Below, in pieces: positions 1 through 13,600 of a DNA stretch of 64,000 nt. A program made the position numbers and the translations under genes. Below the pieces are notes generated by a model. That model was not told where the DNA came from and searched no databases. It worked only from the letters and a program-made list of their open reading frames with translations. Positions within the stretch are counted from its first letter, which is position 1. Each line of letters opens with the position of its first letter. The DNA is taken from contig JAMZAV010000006.1 of assembly GCA_024449915.1 (NCBI GenBank), positions 186,001 through 250,000 of the forward strand, given 5' to 3'. This stretch comes from Sweltsa coloradensis (taxonomy: Eukaryota; Arthropoda; Insecta; Plecoptera; Chloroperlidae).

Positions 1-962
1 ATAGTATACCAGGGGTGTCCAATCAAAGTATGTTTTGGAACACGTTTTGATCTTGGCGAGATTTTTTATTTTTGTTAACACGTAGAAGATTGAAACATAC
101 GTCAACGACCTTTTGCATGGTAATTTTTTCTAATGTAAAGTAAAAGTATTTAAATTTGCAAATGAAATCGGTTTATACGAAATGACAAAATGTTGCTTAA
201 TATAATCGTAAATATATTCATAATCTGTTTGCCCCAATAGTTTACTAGTCATCTTTTGCCAGCAACTTTGCGTTAGCACAATGTTACTTATAAAAATGTA
301 TACCTTGATTCTTTGACTATAATTTGGCATTAAACTAATTCACCTGATGTTTGTATTTGGGACAATACGAATTTAATAAAATATTTGGAGTGTTATTTTT
401 GAGGCGCAATGTTTAAGCGTGACATGATCAATTTATTTTATTATTGATAGAAAAAAATCACCTATATCATTGATTATTCGCAAGAAGGTTATCACTTGTG
501 TGATGGAATAGCCTGTAAAGTTGCAATAAGATCGGTTGAAAAGTTATGGCGTATAATTTACTTACGATAACCGTAAATTTCTTTTTACGAGTTCATCGTA
601 TACAGCTTTATCTACACACATCTGCTTCAAATGTGGAATTATCTCATGCACCTTAAAACATGCATCTAAAGAGGTCAACTCAGGTGCACAAAAGAACATG
701 ATGTTTTGGATTTATTAAAGCTGGTAGTGGCCTTAGGAAGAATATGATACTTTTAAATGGACGATTTTCGTTTTCGTGTGTAATGTACAGTACACAATTC
801 AACGAGAACCATGAAAGTTTAAACGAAACACAAACATCGTTTACAGTTATTTATGTACACACTGGTTAACTGTAAAGCATGTATAATTGCAAGTTTAATT
901 TAGAGGCGACCAAACAGAAGGCGTCAATTCAAGCAAGGCTTATATTACTTAATTATGTTATA
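1..962. other. Upstream AT-rich DNA, no gene seen
   Basis: AT-rich sequence with no reading frame showing family resemblance, no RNA gene and no complete repeat that I recognise. Short open frames here have no coding signature. Confidence 0.5.
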
Positions 963-1555
963 ACAAGGAAGCTTCGCAAACGCTTTTTCAGGCGCGTTGT
1001 TGGATAAGCGTAATTTTTTTAAACGTAAAAACCGTAAAATTGCGATTTTCATGAGAAATAATTTTTTGATTACGCTTAAAATCACACGTATATTATATAA
1101 ATTCATAAAATTAAGGTTCTGTGAATAAATAATGACAATCAGATAAAGCATGTTGGCGTTATAAGTAAAAGAAATTTAAAATAAAAAAATTGAAAAATTG
1201 AGATTTTTATTACAAATAATTTTTCGATCACGCTCAAATTTCACACGAATACATTATTCATAAAATAAAGGTTTGTGAAAAAAATATTACAATCGGATAA
1301 AGCATGTACGTATTATAAGTCGAAGAAATTTGTTTAAAAATCGAAAAAAATCATTAAATTGCGATTTTCATGAGAAATAAACTTTTCAGATTACTCTAAA
1401 AAACGTGTCAGTTCTAAGTTCAGAGATTTCGAAGGCCTCCAGAAAATTTTATCGCAATTGGAGTATGGTTTAGCCGGAATCGTGTTTACAGACAGACAAA
1501 AATACAAAAAAAGGAAAAAAACACTCCGGATTTTTTTCTCCAGTGTAGTAGAATT
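963..1555 (-). mobile_element. Helentron-like non-autonomous element, degraded copy
   Basis: The left end reads AAGGAAGCTTCGCAAACGC, followed by GCGCGTTGTTGGATAAGCG. This matches the better preserved copy that begins at 37574. Inside are repeated blocks built on GCGATTTTCATGAGAAAT and on AATCGGATAAAGCATGT. The right part carries the family's 5' region (GGAGAAAAAAATCCGG in reverse), but the final CGCTCATCCAA is lost. The CTAG end is also mutated (ACAAGGAAG instead of ACTAGGAAG). The family assignment is inferred from the copies at 35651-36424 and 37574-38828. Confidence 0.6.
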
Positions 1556-2240
1556 AAGTAGAATTAATTAAATTATTTTGCGCCTTGAAATTGTGGTAAT
1601 GGACTACACTGCAAATTGGTTGATCATAGGTCTGCCGAGAAGTTATCTGGTCGCGGAATGTGGGGTGATTCCCTCGTACATCAGTTATCGGCTATAGTTG
1701 CAGGAGTTGTGATTACGCAAGGCAAGCTACTGCGCTGTGCCTCGCGCGAGCTAGGGGCCTCCAGCTGGGTGCATCGGCTAATGGTGAAGGCCATGTGTTT
1801 AGTGTCGACTCGCTCATAAATTTCACTATAATCGTCTTCATAAATGATAAACTGATTATTTTGTTTCATAAACTATTATTTAGAAAAATTTTCATTGGCC
1901 CGATACATTCACTTTTATGCCTTGCCTGTGTCCCTATAGGACGTAGTGCGAGGTTCACCCTTGGAATTGAATAAATGATTACTTATTAGGTATTGGCCTC
2001 AAAAAATCATATAAAGTTGACATTTGGCAAAATTGTGAAGGCACACTTTGTTATTCTACTGTTTCGTGCGCTAATATACCCAGGGCAAACCCAAGGCATT
2101 GTCATTTTCACTAAAGATGGATACCGGTTTGCCTATCGATGGTTTATCGTTGGTTTGGGGTTTATTGGCTTCATTGTTGTATTGAATCGGTTAACCTAAA
2201 GTAATTTACTGCAAAATATGTTTTATAACTTATATTCACA
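1556..2240. other. Unassigned segment with a short CpG-rich patch
   Basis: Positions 1620-1810 are clearly richer in G+C and CpG than the surroundings (it contains CCTCGCGCGAGCTAGGGGCC). They are open on the - strand from 1869 to 1681. I recognise no protein family in that frame and find no matching splice partners. It could be a repeat fragment, a small exon of an unseen gene or a regulatory patch. The rest is featureless AT-rich DNA. Confidence 0.3.
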
Positions 2241-2385
2241 TAATAAATAAATAAATTTGTTTATTTAGAGTCTACCCAATCAGTCATATAACTGATTTTC
2301 AGTGGGGGACAGTAAACCAAAGCGACCAAGCCAACCTGTAGGCCCCGACGCAATCGACGAGTGAGCGATAATCAACCAAAGATCG
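2241..2385 (-). repeat. tRNA-derived SINE, 3' part only
   Basis: The left edge is an AAATAAATAAAT tail. It is followed by GAGTCTACCCAATCAGTCA and CAAAGCGACCAAGCCAACC, then CGATTGCGTC-type sequence in reverse. The same words occur in opposite orientation at 7385-7500, at the 3' end of a SINE with a tRNA-like head. This is therefore a 5'-truncated copy on the - strand. Confidence 0.65.
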
Positions 2386-3192
2386 ATGGTATTAAGCATG
2401 GTGATTTAGCAATCACAATACAAATAAGCAATTATTGTTGTTGCTTTCACAATGTCTTATGACTAAGACATTTTTCAAAAAAAAAAAAAAAACTCATTAT
2501 TATTTTCGACAACTTTTTTTAAGTAGGTACTGAAAAGCTAATGTTTAAAGCTAGTAAAAATTCAAATTTTATTCTAAATAATATAATATGTATGCGCTTT
2601 GTTATTGATCGCGGCCTACAGTAAACGGCAGGAGGCCATTTACAGAAAAAAATCACAACCCAAGGATGTATGTATTGTAATAGGTAATAAATCAACTTAA
2701 TATGTTTTATTTGGGTAATCGTATTAGCAAGTAAGCATCACAGTTTTGTTTTCATATAAAGTGTTCCTGCAAAAGTTGTAATATTTTACCGCACTGATAT
2801 TTTGAGTGTGTTCAGATTTTTGTTTCATTCATATTTTGAACAAATTAATTTGAGAAAAATAAAGTTTCATTACTCTGCTTTCTTAGGTAACAACAAGCGT
2901 CAGTAAGTCTTTTGCCACATTGGAACATGCGGTGAAAAGGACTGGCGCGGGAACGCACAGCAAGAAGTCGCGCCACCGACCTCTTGTTGTTCATATCAAC
3001 TTGTATTCGTCCACTTCAGGTGCAAAAAAGCCTATTCGTACAATTTTTTAAGAGAGTACCAAAAGCTTTATTTTTCTACAACGAGTTAATTTTGATATTT
3101 CAAAATGCTCTTAAATGTTAAATTTGAGTACCAAAGATTAAAAGATGGTTTGAAAATGTTCCTTCTGTGTCGACTAATTCATGATCTTTCAG
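2386..3192. other. Region 5' of the first recognised transporter exon
   Basis: No repeat family is recognised. A C/T-rich tract ending in AG at about 2887 is followed by a GC-richer stretch to about 3000, so a small non-coding upstream exon is possible, but I cannot pair it with a donor. The promoter of the transporter gene was not located; it may lie here or left of the window. The segment ends with the acceptor TGATCTTTCAG at 3182-3192. Confidence 0.3.
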
Positions 3193-3334
3193 GTGGTCCA
3201 GGGAGGTGGGCCTGAAACTGGCGGGGGATGTCTTCCCTTGGTCAGCAACTACAAGGACAACTGTCAGCGGTCAGCAGAGCCATCAACGTGCTCAAGAACT
3301 CCACCCATAACAAAGAAGAAAATGCGAAAGAGGC
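3193..3334 (+). CDS. SLC1A2: SLC1A2-like exon 1: 5' UTR and start codon
   Basis: The acceptor is TGATCTTTCAG and the donor is GC|GTAAGT. I place the start at ATG 3228, because an in-frame TGA at 3213 closes the frame upstream and the frame then runs open through the splice into exon 2 (GC|G). The N-terminal residues begin [16 protein letters not shown], a polar cytoplasmic leader with no signal peptide, as expected for SLC1. The leader part 3193-3227 is 5' UTR. The leader acceptor implies at least one more upstream non-coding exon, which I did not find. The alternative start is the in-frame ATG at 4160. Confidence 0.72.
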
Positions 3335-6300
3335 GTAAGTCCGCATTGCATCCATCTCATGAGTCATGTGTCATTAGCGGTAATTCAATACTTCTACTAA
3401 ATTTAATGGTGTTGGACAAATTAACTTGCCAATATTTTTAGTCAGTTGATGCCAATATAAATATTATGCAGCTGCATTTCAAAGATCATATCAAAAGTAT
3501 GGGATATTAAAGAACCTCACTATTGCCCTACTGTTTTAATTCTAAAATTGTTTATTACATGAACAATAATGTACATTCCACAAACCAGCGATTTAGCCGC
3601 GGTCGTTTAACCAGTTCCCACTCGAACACTGAAGTTAAGCAACATCGGGCGTGGTCAGGGGTTGAGTGGGTCGCCGCTCTGCCCTGAAACACACGTATAT
3701 CGCTGGCTAGAGCAGACTAGGGTTCGTAAGCTTGTGTGACAGCTTTGTTCTCCTTGGCGCCGTCTGCTCGGCAGTCCGGGTTAGTGGAGGAACCTATATG
3801 ACTGTCAAAAGTTACACCGTCCTTTCGGATGGGACGTAAAGCCGTTGGTCCCCTTGGTACTTTTCGGTAGGAGTAGGCTATGTGCCGGTACCGGGTTTCC
3901 CCTCCTCCCTTCTCTATTAAATTTGCACTAGTGGGCTACATTGCCTGTTGCAAATAGATACATAATAATAATAAAAGTGATGAATTGGAATAATTTTGCA
4001 ATTAACAATGACCCTAAACAAGGATTGAGAAAAATATAACTTAAAAAATTAATTAATATGGCAACTATTCTGTGTTTTGGAGCAACAGATTTAGCTTCAG
4101 AGAACACAAAATGGTTGTAATAATAGAAAATAACAAAACCGTATGTTTTCAGGACGGACATGACTTCCGGCCCCGGGGAAGACGACGAGAAACAAGATGT
4201 CTTCCCCGTCCACGTGGTTACTATAGACGCGCCCGAGACCAAGGCCACGCAGGTGGGTGCTTATTTCAATACATCTCTAGTGTTTACTCATTTATTAACA
4301 CTTGGATACAGCATTTATGTAATTTTGCATATTAAGATTTAAAATTAAAAACACTTCAAACTTTTAAAATAGGTTACATACAAATTGTACTAAACACACA
4401 ATATAGGTTAATACTTAACATAAATAACTACTAAACAATGGTTAATATAATGTGCAATGATGTATGAATTGATGATACAGAGTAATATACATAAAGATGG
4501 TGGAGGTGCCGGGTCATGATTCTTCAAACTTTCTGGTGATCTATATAGCAACTCTCTTCTTACCCACAGCATGGATTAAAGAAGGTAATAGTGTAAACAA
4601 AAATCACTTGTCAATCGAAATTCTATTTGTTATTTATGTTTTTTTTATCTTTAGACGAGACACAGTCACACACACATAGACGGACGGATGCATGAACAGA
4701 AAATTTTTGCTATAGTGGGGCTTCGCTCATTGATTTATGAAACCACCATGTTCTAAGTAAATAACGCTATTCGCTCGGTTTTAAAGTTTACCATTATTTT
4801 ATTTTTTTTACTTTTACGGTCCATACGAATTGATATTATTACATAACAACTGGTCGACCAAGCGGGATAATTCTTTAACCTATGTATTGAACTGTATCGA
4901 AACGCTTTAAGCGTATGTTAATACTGGGTGGTGATAGGTAAAATTCTGAAAAATAACACTAATAATAACGCAAAACAAACTTTTCGACAAATATTTTTAA
5001 CAACTGAGTGGACAAAGGGAAATGCAAAATATGTCCCGAATCTGTGCACATCGTTATTTTGATTGGCTAATCTTGGTTCATTTGATTTCATAAATACATA
5101 AAAAATTATTCTATACGACGCCCGCGGCTGTATCGCATGAAACATTGAATAAACAATCGAATTACAAATACACTCTTTTGTTTTTAATCTACCCTTTTAA
5201 AAATATTCAGGAATAAAATCGATTATGCTTATTAGCTCCGGGTTCCCATAGAAACCAACGCCACTTGTTAACTAAAATGAAAATACCAATACATTGTTCT
5301 TTGCCTATAACACAGAATTTACATTCCAGAGACAGTTGTTTTCAATTTAAAAACCTTGGTGATTTTATTTAGCCAGAGGGTCGTGATTGTTAAACGCGAA
5401 CGGATGACGCCTAGGGCAGTGTACGTATTGTACGATGGAGTGAGTGGGGGCGGGTGGTGGTTGGGGGGGGTAGAACGCTGGTCAACGTATTGTTGTTTGC
5501 GCTCAAAACATTACAAACATAATGATTGAACGGTTTAATTAGGATTTGATTTAAAAATTACTTCAGATAAGTAAGTCAGGTTTCCTTTTTTAGCACTATC
5601 TAAAATGAGTTACACATGGGCCTGAACTTGGATTGAAAATATAAGTCGGTTTTTGTCGCCTAAAAGCAAAAGCGGCGAATGAGTGACAGAAATAGTTCAA
5701 ATAATAATTTATAGAGGTGTTTGTTCCACATGAAAATTTGTGAATTTCCGGACTGGGATCTTCCAATGGGGTTGCGAGTAACAATACTTTAAGAAAGCAT
5801 TCCGAGTCGTTTTTTTGTAGCGATATAAATTATAGTACACTATTTGTTTTGTTCAAATGTAGAAAATTCGGGGTGTTTATTATTTAAATTATTTTCGCTT
5901 TAACCTTTGAATGTTTCGTTTTATTATTCACAATAAAATGTAACTCTACATGGTTACCAAGAGTGTTAGTACCAAAAGTACGGCACATATTATGTACAAA
6001 AGTATTACACTTTAAATCAAAGGTAGAAAATAAACACACATCTTTTTACCTTGCCCAATTACAAACAAAATCATCGATATAACGATATCGACAAATTATT
6101 TTGTCAAGATGTATGAATTTGAGTTTGTAAAAACTTATACAAACGTATAATATCACTCAAATCTGTTTGCCATGAACTGGGTTATATAAATGATTGACAA
6201 CAACATCCTGTGTTTAGTTTTAATACATTGTACTCTCAGAAATCAAACACGATGCTGTTGTGTAGATCGTGCTTCAGTAATGTATTATCCTTCCATTCCA

Positions 6301-7547
6301 TTGTTCTAATTTTGTGGCCGTAAAAGTTCGGTTAACGAATCAACTGATACCGCATAGATAAAATGTGTTTAGGCATCAAGATCACATACCTGTTGCATAT
6401 ACTCATCTAAACATGCTGTCACGTCACATAAATTACGTTCGGTTATACTTGTCGGAATATTAAAAGCACGGTCTCATTCAAAACATAAATAAGTATGCGT
6501 TGAAAATACAACCTAAGTTATTGTAAAAGCTTTTTGACCTAGTACATATTTAAATTAAAAGATCCATATCGATAACGAGTGTGGTAAAAATTTGTAGTTT
6601 TGTAATATAACAAAAAATCGATTCTCGTGAAAATGGTAAACAAACAATTTGTAGCTCTTCTTAGGCTACGTTCCGTATCATGCTAACTCGCAACTTGGGC
6701 GAGCCCAGCATTCCGTAAACGCCGCCGCGATCACAACGCACGTAACGCCCAATGTTAAACCTCGGGCATCTTGGGCAAGACTAGGTGTTGTGGGCGCGCC
6801 CAGAGGATACGGAACGTACCCTAAATACCTATCGATTGGTAATCCGTCTGATACTTTCAAAGATATTACAGATACCAATTTGAGTAAGCGGCCATTTTGT
6901 TTTGGCCATGGCAGGCCTTGGACACAAAAAAAGCAACATAAAAAAATAGTTTTTCTGCGGTTCAATACAAATATATTGATAGATCTACAACGCTCTATCA
7001 CTAAAACTGCCTCGGAATTAAAATGTTTCCATACTACTGTTCCGAGCCGTAAATCGACGTCCATTTTAAATCAAAATGTATTCATCCAACGTCTTTTGTG
7101 TGGCTCGTTGGTCTTGTGGTTAGCATATCTGCTTCCAATGCAGATGGTTCAGGGTTCGATTCCCGTCAAAGTCAGAAGTTTTTTAACATCTGATTGGGAC
7201 TTAAGTCCGTCAGTTTTTGTCTTAGGAGTTTGTAAACGGTGACTTTGGAGCCGTCCTAGCAACGAAGCACATAATAAATTCAGAGTTGTTCTGAATCGGC
7301 CTTGTTGATTTTGGCGTTGATCTGCGGGTGTTCGAACTGTCCATACCACTGATTGCTATATTTCCTATTAAAAATGTTGTTCTTTGGTTGGTTATCGCTC
7401 ACTCGTCGATTGCATCGGGGCCTACAGGGTTAGCTTGGTCGCTTTGATTTACTATCCTCCACTGACAATCAGTTATATAACTGAGTGGGTAGACTCTAAA
7501 TACAATTTATTTATATATCTATCTTCTATTGTATAAAAACGAATGTA

Positions 7548-7617
<70 letters not shown>

Positions 7618-10600
7618 GACAGACAGACATCTGCATGTGCGTGCATGTGCATCTGTATGTATGTATGTTTGTTTGTCCTTTATGCATTACTACACCATTC
7701 ATCCGATTTCCATGAAACTTGGCACATATATGTATTTTTTGACGGGGAAGGTTTCTATGCCATCCATTTTGTTGTAACACGTGGTGATCGGTGCCTGCAA
7801 AGATGATACATTCGTTCCAATACATTTCCCACACAACTTCTTGAACAGTCAGCCTGGCCGCCTCGATCGAACGCGCACTTCGTACGGCGCACGTCTCCCC
7901 TCCTCCCAGCCAGCTACGACCTTGGCTGCGAGGTACATCGCCGGAGCTATCTCTCTCGCACTCATTACGCTTATGAGCTAACACACATGCTGTCAATGGC
8001 GCTGGACTTTTATAGATATTTTAGTCCTGTTACGTACATATTTTGGTTTTATCAAAAAGACTACTATTATTGGCAATTTTATAGATATTGTTTGTTTTTC
8101 ATAGTGGTTAATCTCAGTAATCCATGTTTTTATTCATATTTTGATGGAACCGGAACCGAACCGGAACCGAAAAATCGGGTACTTTACTACCCGGAACCGG
8201 AACCGAAACCAAAACCTGGAACCGCACATCCCTAATAGACTACACCATTCATCCGATCTCCATGAAACTTGGCACATATATGTATTTTTTACGGGGAAGT
8301 TTTCTATGCTATCCATTTTGTTGTAACTCCTCCACGTGGTGATCGGTTCTGCAAAGAGGATACATTCGTTTCATATATTATATAGACTACACCATTTATC
8401 CGATCTCAATGAAACTTGGCACATGTATTGTATTTTTTCATGGCGAAGGTTTCTAAGCTATCCATTTTGTTGTTACTCCTCCACGTGGTGATCGGTGCCT
8501 GCAAAGAGGACTCACCATAGAATTGACTTCGACACCGTTGGACATATCACCATGAAAGTTGACACATACGTTTTTTTTTATATATATATATGGAGAAGTA
8601 TACTCCCGCGAAGGGTTCTGGCATACGTCGCAGCAACGCTCGACGGGTAAGCTAGTTTATTTTATAAATTTAAAGGGTCGGACTAGGTCATCATGCCAGC
8701 CTGTTGACTGTTGCAGGTGTGGACATGGATGAAATTCAACTGGCTGCTAGTGCTGACGATAGCCGGGGTGGTGGTGGGACTCGGTCTCGGGTTCTTGGGT
8801 CGCCTGGCGGAAGCGTCGGACGAGGCCATCATGCTGGTTTCTTTCCCGGGAGAACTTCTCATGCGCATGCTCAAGATGTTCATTCTACCTCTTATCATTT
8901 CTTCTCTTATCTCTGGTGAGTTACAAGTATTTCAACATCGAGAGATGAACATTTGTTGTTATTTGGCAAGGTTTAGCTCTTATTAGCTCAAAATAATTAA
9001 ACTTGTGATAAAAATATATTTCGAAGGCATATTTTTCCAACATTTTTGGGGCTTACATAATGCCAATTTCAAGAGAAATAAAATCAAGGAATAAAAACAA
9101 CGTTGCTTTTTAACGATTAAAACATGTAAACATGTAATAACAGACACACACTTTTGATTATTAGATTTTGCCATTTTCGGTTGATCACACAATACGTAAC
9201 TTTGATACTCCGAAGTGTCACCAAATGTTTCCCTTGGTTTTCGTGGAAGTAAATTCAATTTATATTATGAAAAGACACACAAACCAATAAGTGAAATTTA
9301 GCCAAAACTTCTAATTTTTTGTGGTTTCTTGATAAATGAAATCAGATTATTTTAATTTTTGAAATATTTCAACAATAATCTTCATTAATTAAGAAAAATT
9401 AAGAGAATTGAAGATGAATCCATTTCGTATACGAAAAAACGTACAAAAAGATACCCTCTGATTCTAAATGTGTGTATGCAGGAATGGCACAACTGGACGC
9501 ACGCTCTTCAGGCCGCATGGGTTTCCGCGCTCTCACCTACTACATCACAACGACGATCCTGGCGGCTATTGTCGGCATCATTCTAGTGCTCCTCATCCAC
9601 CCGGGAGACCCCAGCATCAAGTCGCACGTGGAAGGCGGGAACACGGACACTAAGGTAGGACTTGCATTTGAATTTCAATACTTCGAATATTTATAGAAAT
9701 TTTAATTTTAATTTTTGTGTGCGAAATGAAGTGGTTGAGGACAAACAAGAATTATTAGTTCATCTACATTCTGCACAAACATTATTTTAGGTTTTTCATT
9801 TTAACTTACCCCAAATTAATCAAGAGATTTGTCTGCAGAGGTTTATTAGGACCACAAACGAAGATTATTTGAAAATGTTACAATTGCCTTGCATTTTGTT
9901 CTATTTCATTCACATAAACACAAATGCAACACAACATTTAAAATTTAAAATGCAACATTTAATTGAATCACTCATTATTGAAAGGGCGTAAGTCCAAAAT
10001 TATGGGGTTTGAGTTAGCTATGTATTATTGTAGCGGAGAAATAGACGCATCGTTTTGGTTTGAAAGGGCAGAAGTGTATCTCCATGTTTTAACATTGGAA
10101 TATTTCGTTTATTTTAGTTTTAGTCCACGACATTTAAAATTCATTTCCCGCCGACACGTTGTGATTTTTAAATTTCTGTTTTCAACGTAATTAAGCTATT
10201 CCATACCTTTACTGGAAACAAAAGTAAATTTAAGCCTAAAATAATAAGGTGAATTATAAAGAACATTTACTTGATTATCTCAGAACTATTAAAAAGTAAA
10301 AAGTAGTGGTAAAGAAAAATGTTATTTACGAAGGAAAACACTGAATAAAACATGGGTATCTGCACATAATATTATTAAAAAGATTGAAACAATTTAAAAA
10401 TATATATATATTTTTAAATTTTAATATCGTATGCGTTGTATACTAATATCATTTAAATCTATAATTCAAAATGTAAGCATATAATTATTCTATTCTATGG
10501 GCAATAATTTTAGTCCAACTCTTATTAATTTCATAATTTACCTTTTAATTCCAGGTTTCAACACTCGACGCCATCTTGGATATTGTGAGAAACATGCTTC

Positions 10601-13600
10601 CCGACAACTTGATGCAGGCTTGCTTCCAACAAGTACAGACAACATACAAAAAGGTTAGTGCTTAGCTCAAAGGTTTTTAAGTCATGCTTCGGAATCTCGA
10701 AGATAAATAATAAACGTTTCATTTCTTTGGAGCAGTCCTACCAACGAGGCACATAATAGGCTACATTCTATGGTTGTTCTTATTAACCTCGTTGATTCTG
10801 GCGCTCTCCGCGGGTGGAATCGTGTCCAGCTTATACGTGACTAAGTGGGTAGACTTTAAAATACGAATTTATTTATTTACATCATATTTATGTATGGAAA
10901 TGGTTCATCTCATTCTATTTAATACAACTGAAGCAAGCATAAAAATTGTTTCAAAAACTAAAATATACATTTGATGTTCATTTTTATAAATTCTAAAACG
11001 AATCAGTAACGTGATGCATATTATTATTATAAGCTTAGACAAACAGAAAACCGTGTTCATACTCGTGCACTACACATACAGATATAAAGATCATTTTCAG
11101 TAGGCAGACAAGAATTGTAATAATATGTGCCACAGTTTTGATAGTTATTAGTGTTCAATTTAACCCTTACATAGCTATAACTTGCGTTTAAAATAGCTTA
11201 TATTCTTACAATTTAACCCACATCCAGACAACAATCATATTACCTACCAGCACGCATTAAATATTCTTATCCATACGCCAAGCACAAAATTAATGCTAAC
11301 ACTATATTTTCTCACTCGTAATTAATTTAACAAAATGTCTCTCGTGGGAGTTTTAATAGTTTATTTACTATTTTACCGACGATCAGGCAACGATCAGGGC
11401 ATTTTCCATGCATGTCCAATTAATGTCCAGCACAAAATAAATCCAAGCTTTTTACGCACGAAATAAAGTTTTCAAAAATGTGTGTACAACTTTTGTTTCT
11501 GATGGATCGAATCGGTTTTGTAATGATTGTTGAGGTAGCCAAAACTATTTTTAAATTTATGTTTTGTTCCATGCATAAGCTCATGATTGTGACGTTTTAT
11601 ACATATTTGTTTGAGTTTTTCGAATTTATGTGAGTAGGCATTGACAGCAAAAAATGTTGTTGGTCTTCTCAAAACTATATAACCTTATTTTCTTCCTTCT
11701 TACTACACTACACTTACTATGCTATGCTACTTACCATACTTCTTACTATATTTTAACTTGACAAAGCCTAACAACGCATTGTGCCGTTGTTTGTCTATAA
11801 AGAGGAAACTGAAAACTGTATCAAACTGTCAAACGTAATGTATATTTTAAGAAACAACAGAATGAGTGTATCGATTTTATTTAATTTAAAATACCTTAAC
11901 AAATAAATTAAAAGTAAGATTTCATATCAGACAAACGATTTTCCCCATTCAATTTAGGTATACTGAAAACATTAATGGATACAAGTCGCAAAAGAGAAAA
12001 TTCGTTATCAAAACAATTTTCAATTTAAAATTGTATGTAGTGGTTGATGGCAAAATAATGTGTAGCCATTAAATTTACAAATCAATGTAAAGCACTAGCT
12101 TTTACATCTGATTCAGGGTAAGTTAAAATCGTTGTTCGCGCTACGTGTTTTTGGCATATTATCATTTTGTAGTCTAAATGGGATACTCAAGCTATTTCCG
12201 GTGATCATTTAAAGAAAACAAGAAGATCCAGACTATGAACAGGCTGTCTATAAAACATTATATTAAAGGTTTAAGTTTAAGACAATTCTTAAAGTACATA
12301 AATAAACAAACGTTTCCAAATCAAAATTAATTACTCAAAATGTACCTGGTTGCATGGTAACGAATTCAAAAATGTTACTTAAAATAATGATAAGCATTAA
12401 CTAATATAACTTGTCAACCTTATCGGATTTAACTTTACAAAAAGTTAACGTGTCTTTACAAATCTACTCTCTCTCTGGTTCTTGCAACTAATGGTGGATT
12501 ATATTTTTTTAAATGGTAGAAAGGGTATTGATTATTTAAATAAGTGTTTTTGAATAAAACCTTCGACTACCCAAAAGGTATTTTGGAATTTATTTTTTTA
12601 AATAATTTGTCATCAAGTTTTGAACAGAAGAATGAAGATTATTTGTATGGTTAAGTAACGGTGGTTTGTTGTGATGATGATTTCATTTGGTTATTCTGTC
12701 TGTGCAGGTTCAGAAACCGCTCGTCTAAGAACTTACGCTTTTTACGCACGAAATACAATTTTCAAAAATGTGTGTACAACTTTTGTTTCTGATGGATCGA
12801 ATCGGTTTTGAAATGATTGTTGAGATAGCCAAAACTATTTTTAAATTTATGTTTTGTTCCATGCATAAGCTCATAATTGTGATGTTTTATACATATTTGT
12901 TTGAGTTTTTCGAATTTATGTGAGTATGCATTGACAGCAAAAAATATTGTTGGTCTTCTCAAAACTATATAACCTTATTTTCTTCCTTCTTACTGCACTA
13001 CACTTACTATGCTATGCTACTTACCATACGTCTTACTATATTTTAACTTGACAAAGCCTAACAACGAATTGTGACGCGTTGTTTGTCTATAAAGAGGAAA
13101 CAGAAAACTGTATCAAACTGTCAAACGTAATGTATATTTTAAGAAACAACAGAATGAGTGTATCGATTTTATTTAATTTAAAATACCTTAACAAATAAAT
13201 TAAAAGTAAGATTTCATATCAGACAAACGATTTTCCCCATTCAATTTAGGTATACTGAAAACATTAATGGATACAAGTCGCAAAAGAGAAAATTCGTTAT
13301 CAAAACAATTTTCAATTTAAAATTGTATGTAGTGGTTGATGGCAAAATAATGTGTAGCCATTAAATTTACAAATCAATGTAAAGCACTAGCTTTTACATC
13401 TGATTCAGGGGAAGTTAAAATCGTTGTTCGCGCTACGTGTTTTTGGCATATTATCATTTTGTAGTCTAAATAGGATACTCAAGCTATTTCCGGTGATCAT
13501 TTAAAGAAAACAAGAAGATCCAGACTATGAACAGGCTGTCTATAAAACATTATATTAAAGGTTTAAGTTTAAGACAATTCTTAAAGTACATAAATAAACA

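Larger units (their letters stand above)
7518..8655 (+). mobile_element. Helitron-like non-autonomous element
   Basis: It begins TCTATCTTCTATTG after host A7517 and ends ACGGGTAAGCTAG before host T8656, matching the Helitron pattern A|TC...CTAG|T. A GC-rich segment able to form a small hairpin (8610-8648) precedes the end. Inside are a (GTCT)n array (7547-7618), three ~130-bp repeats of the CATCCGAT..TCCATGAAACTTGGC type (about 7690, 8245, 8393) and a CCGGAA-rich patch (8150-8220). No Rep/helicase coding is present. Confidence 0.6.

Noticed and set aside
1681..1869. Possible - strand exon in the CpG-rich patch
   Set aside because: Open but short, no recognisable family and no matching splice sites; left as unassigned.
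3593..3710. Functional 5S rRNA gene
   Set aside because: Too diverged from 5S outside the internal promoter, no T-run terminator at the right place, and fused to a SINE body.
7097..7170. tRNA gene with CCA anticodon-position bases
   Set aside because: The acceptor stem is poor and the sequence passes into a dispersed ~340-bp body with an AT tail, so it is a SINE head.
6790..7242. 150-codon frame in intron 2
   Set aside because: Crosses a MITE end and the SINE tRNA head; not a plausible protein.
7526..7996. Overlapping 156- and 87-codon frames on both strands
   Set aside because: Driven by the (GTCT)n array, which is open in several frames; no family resemblance.
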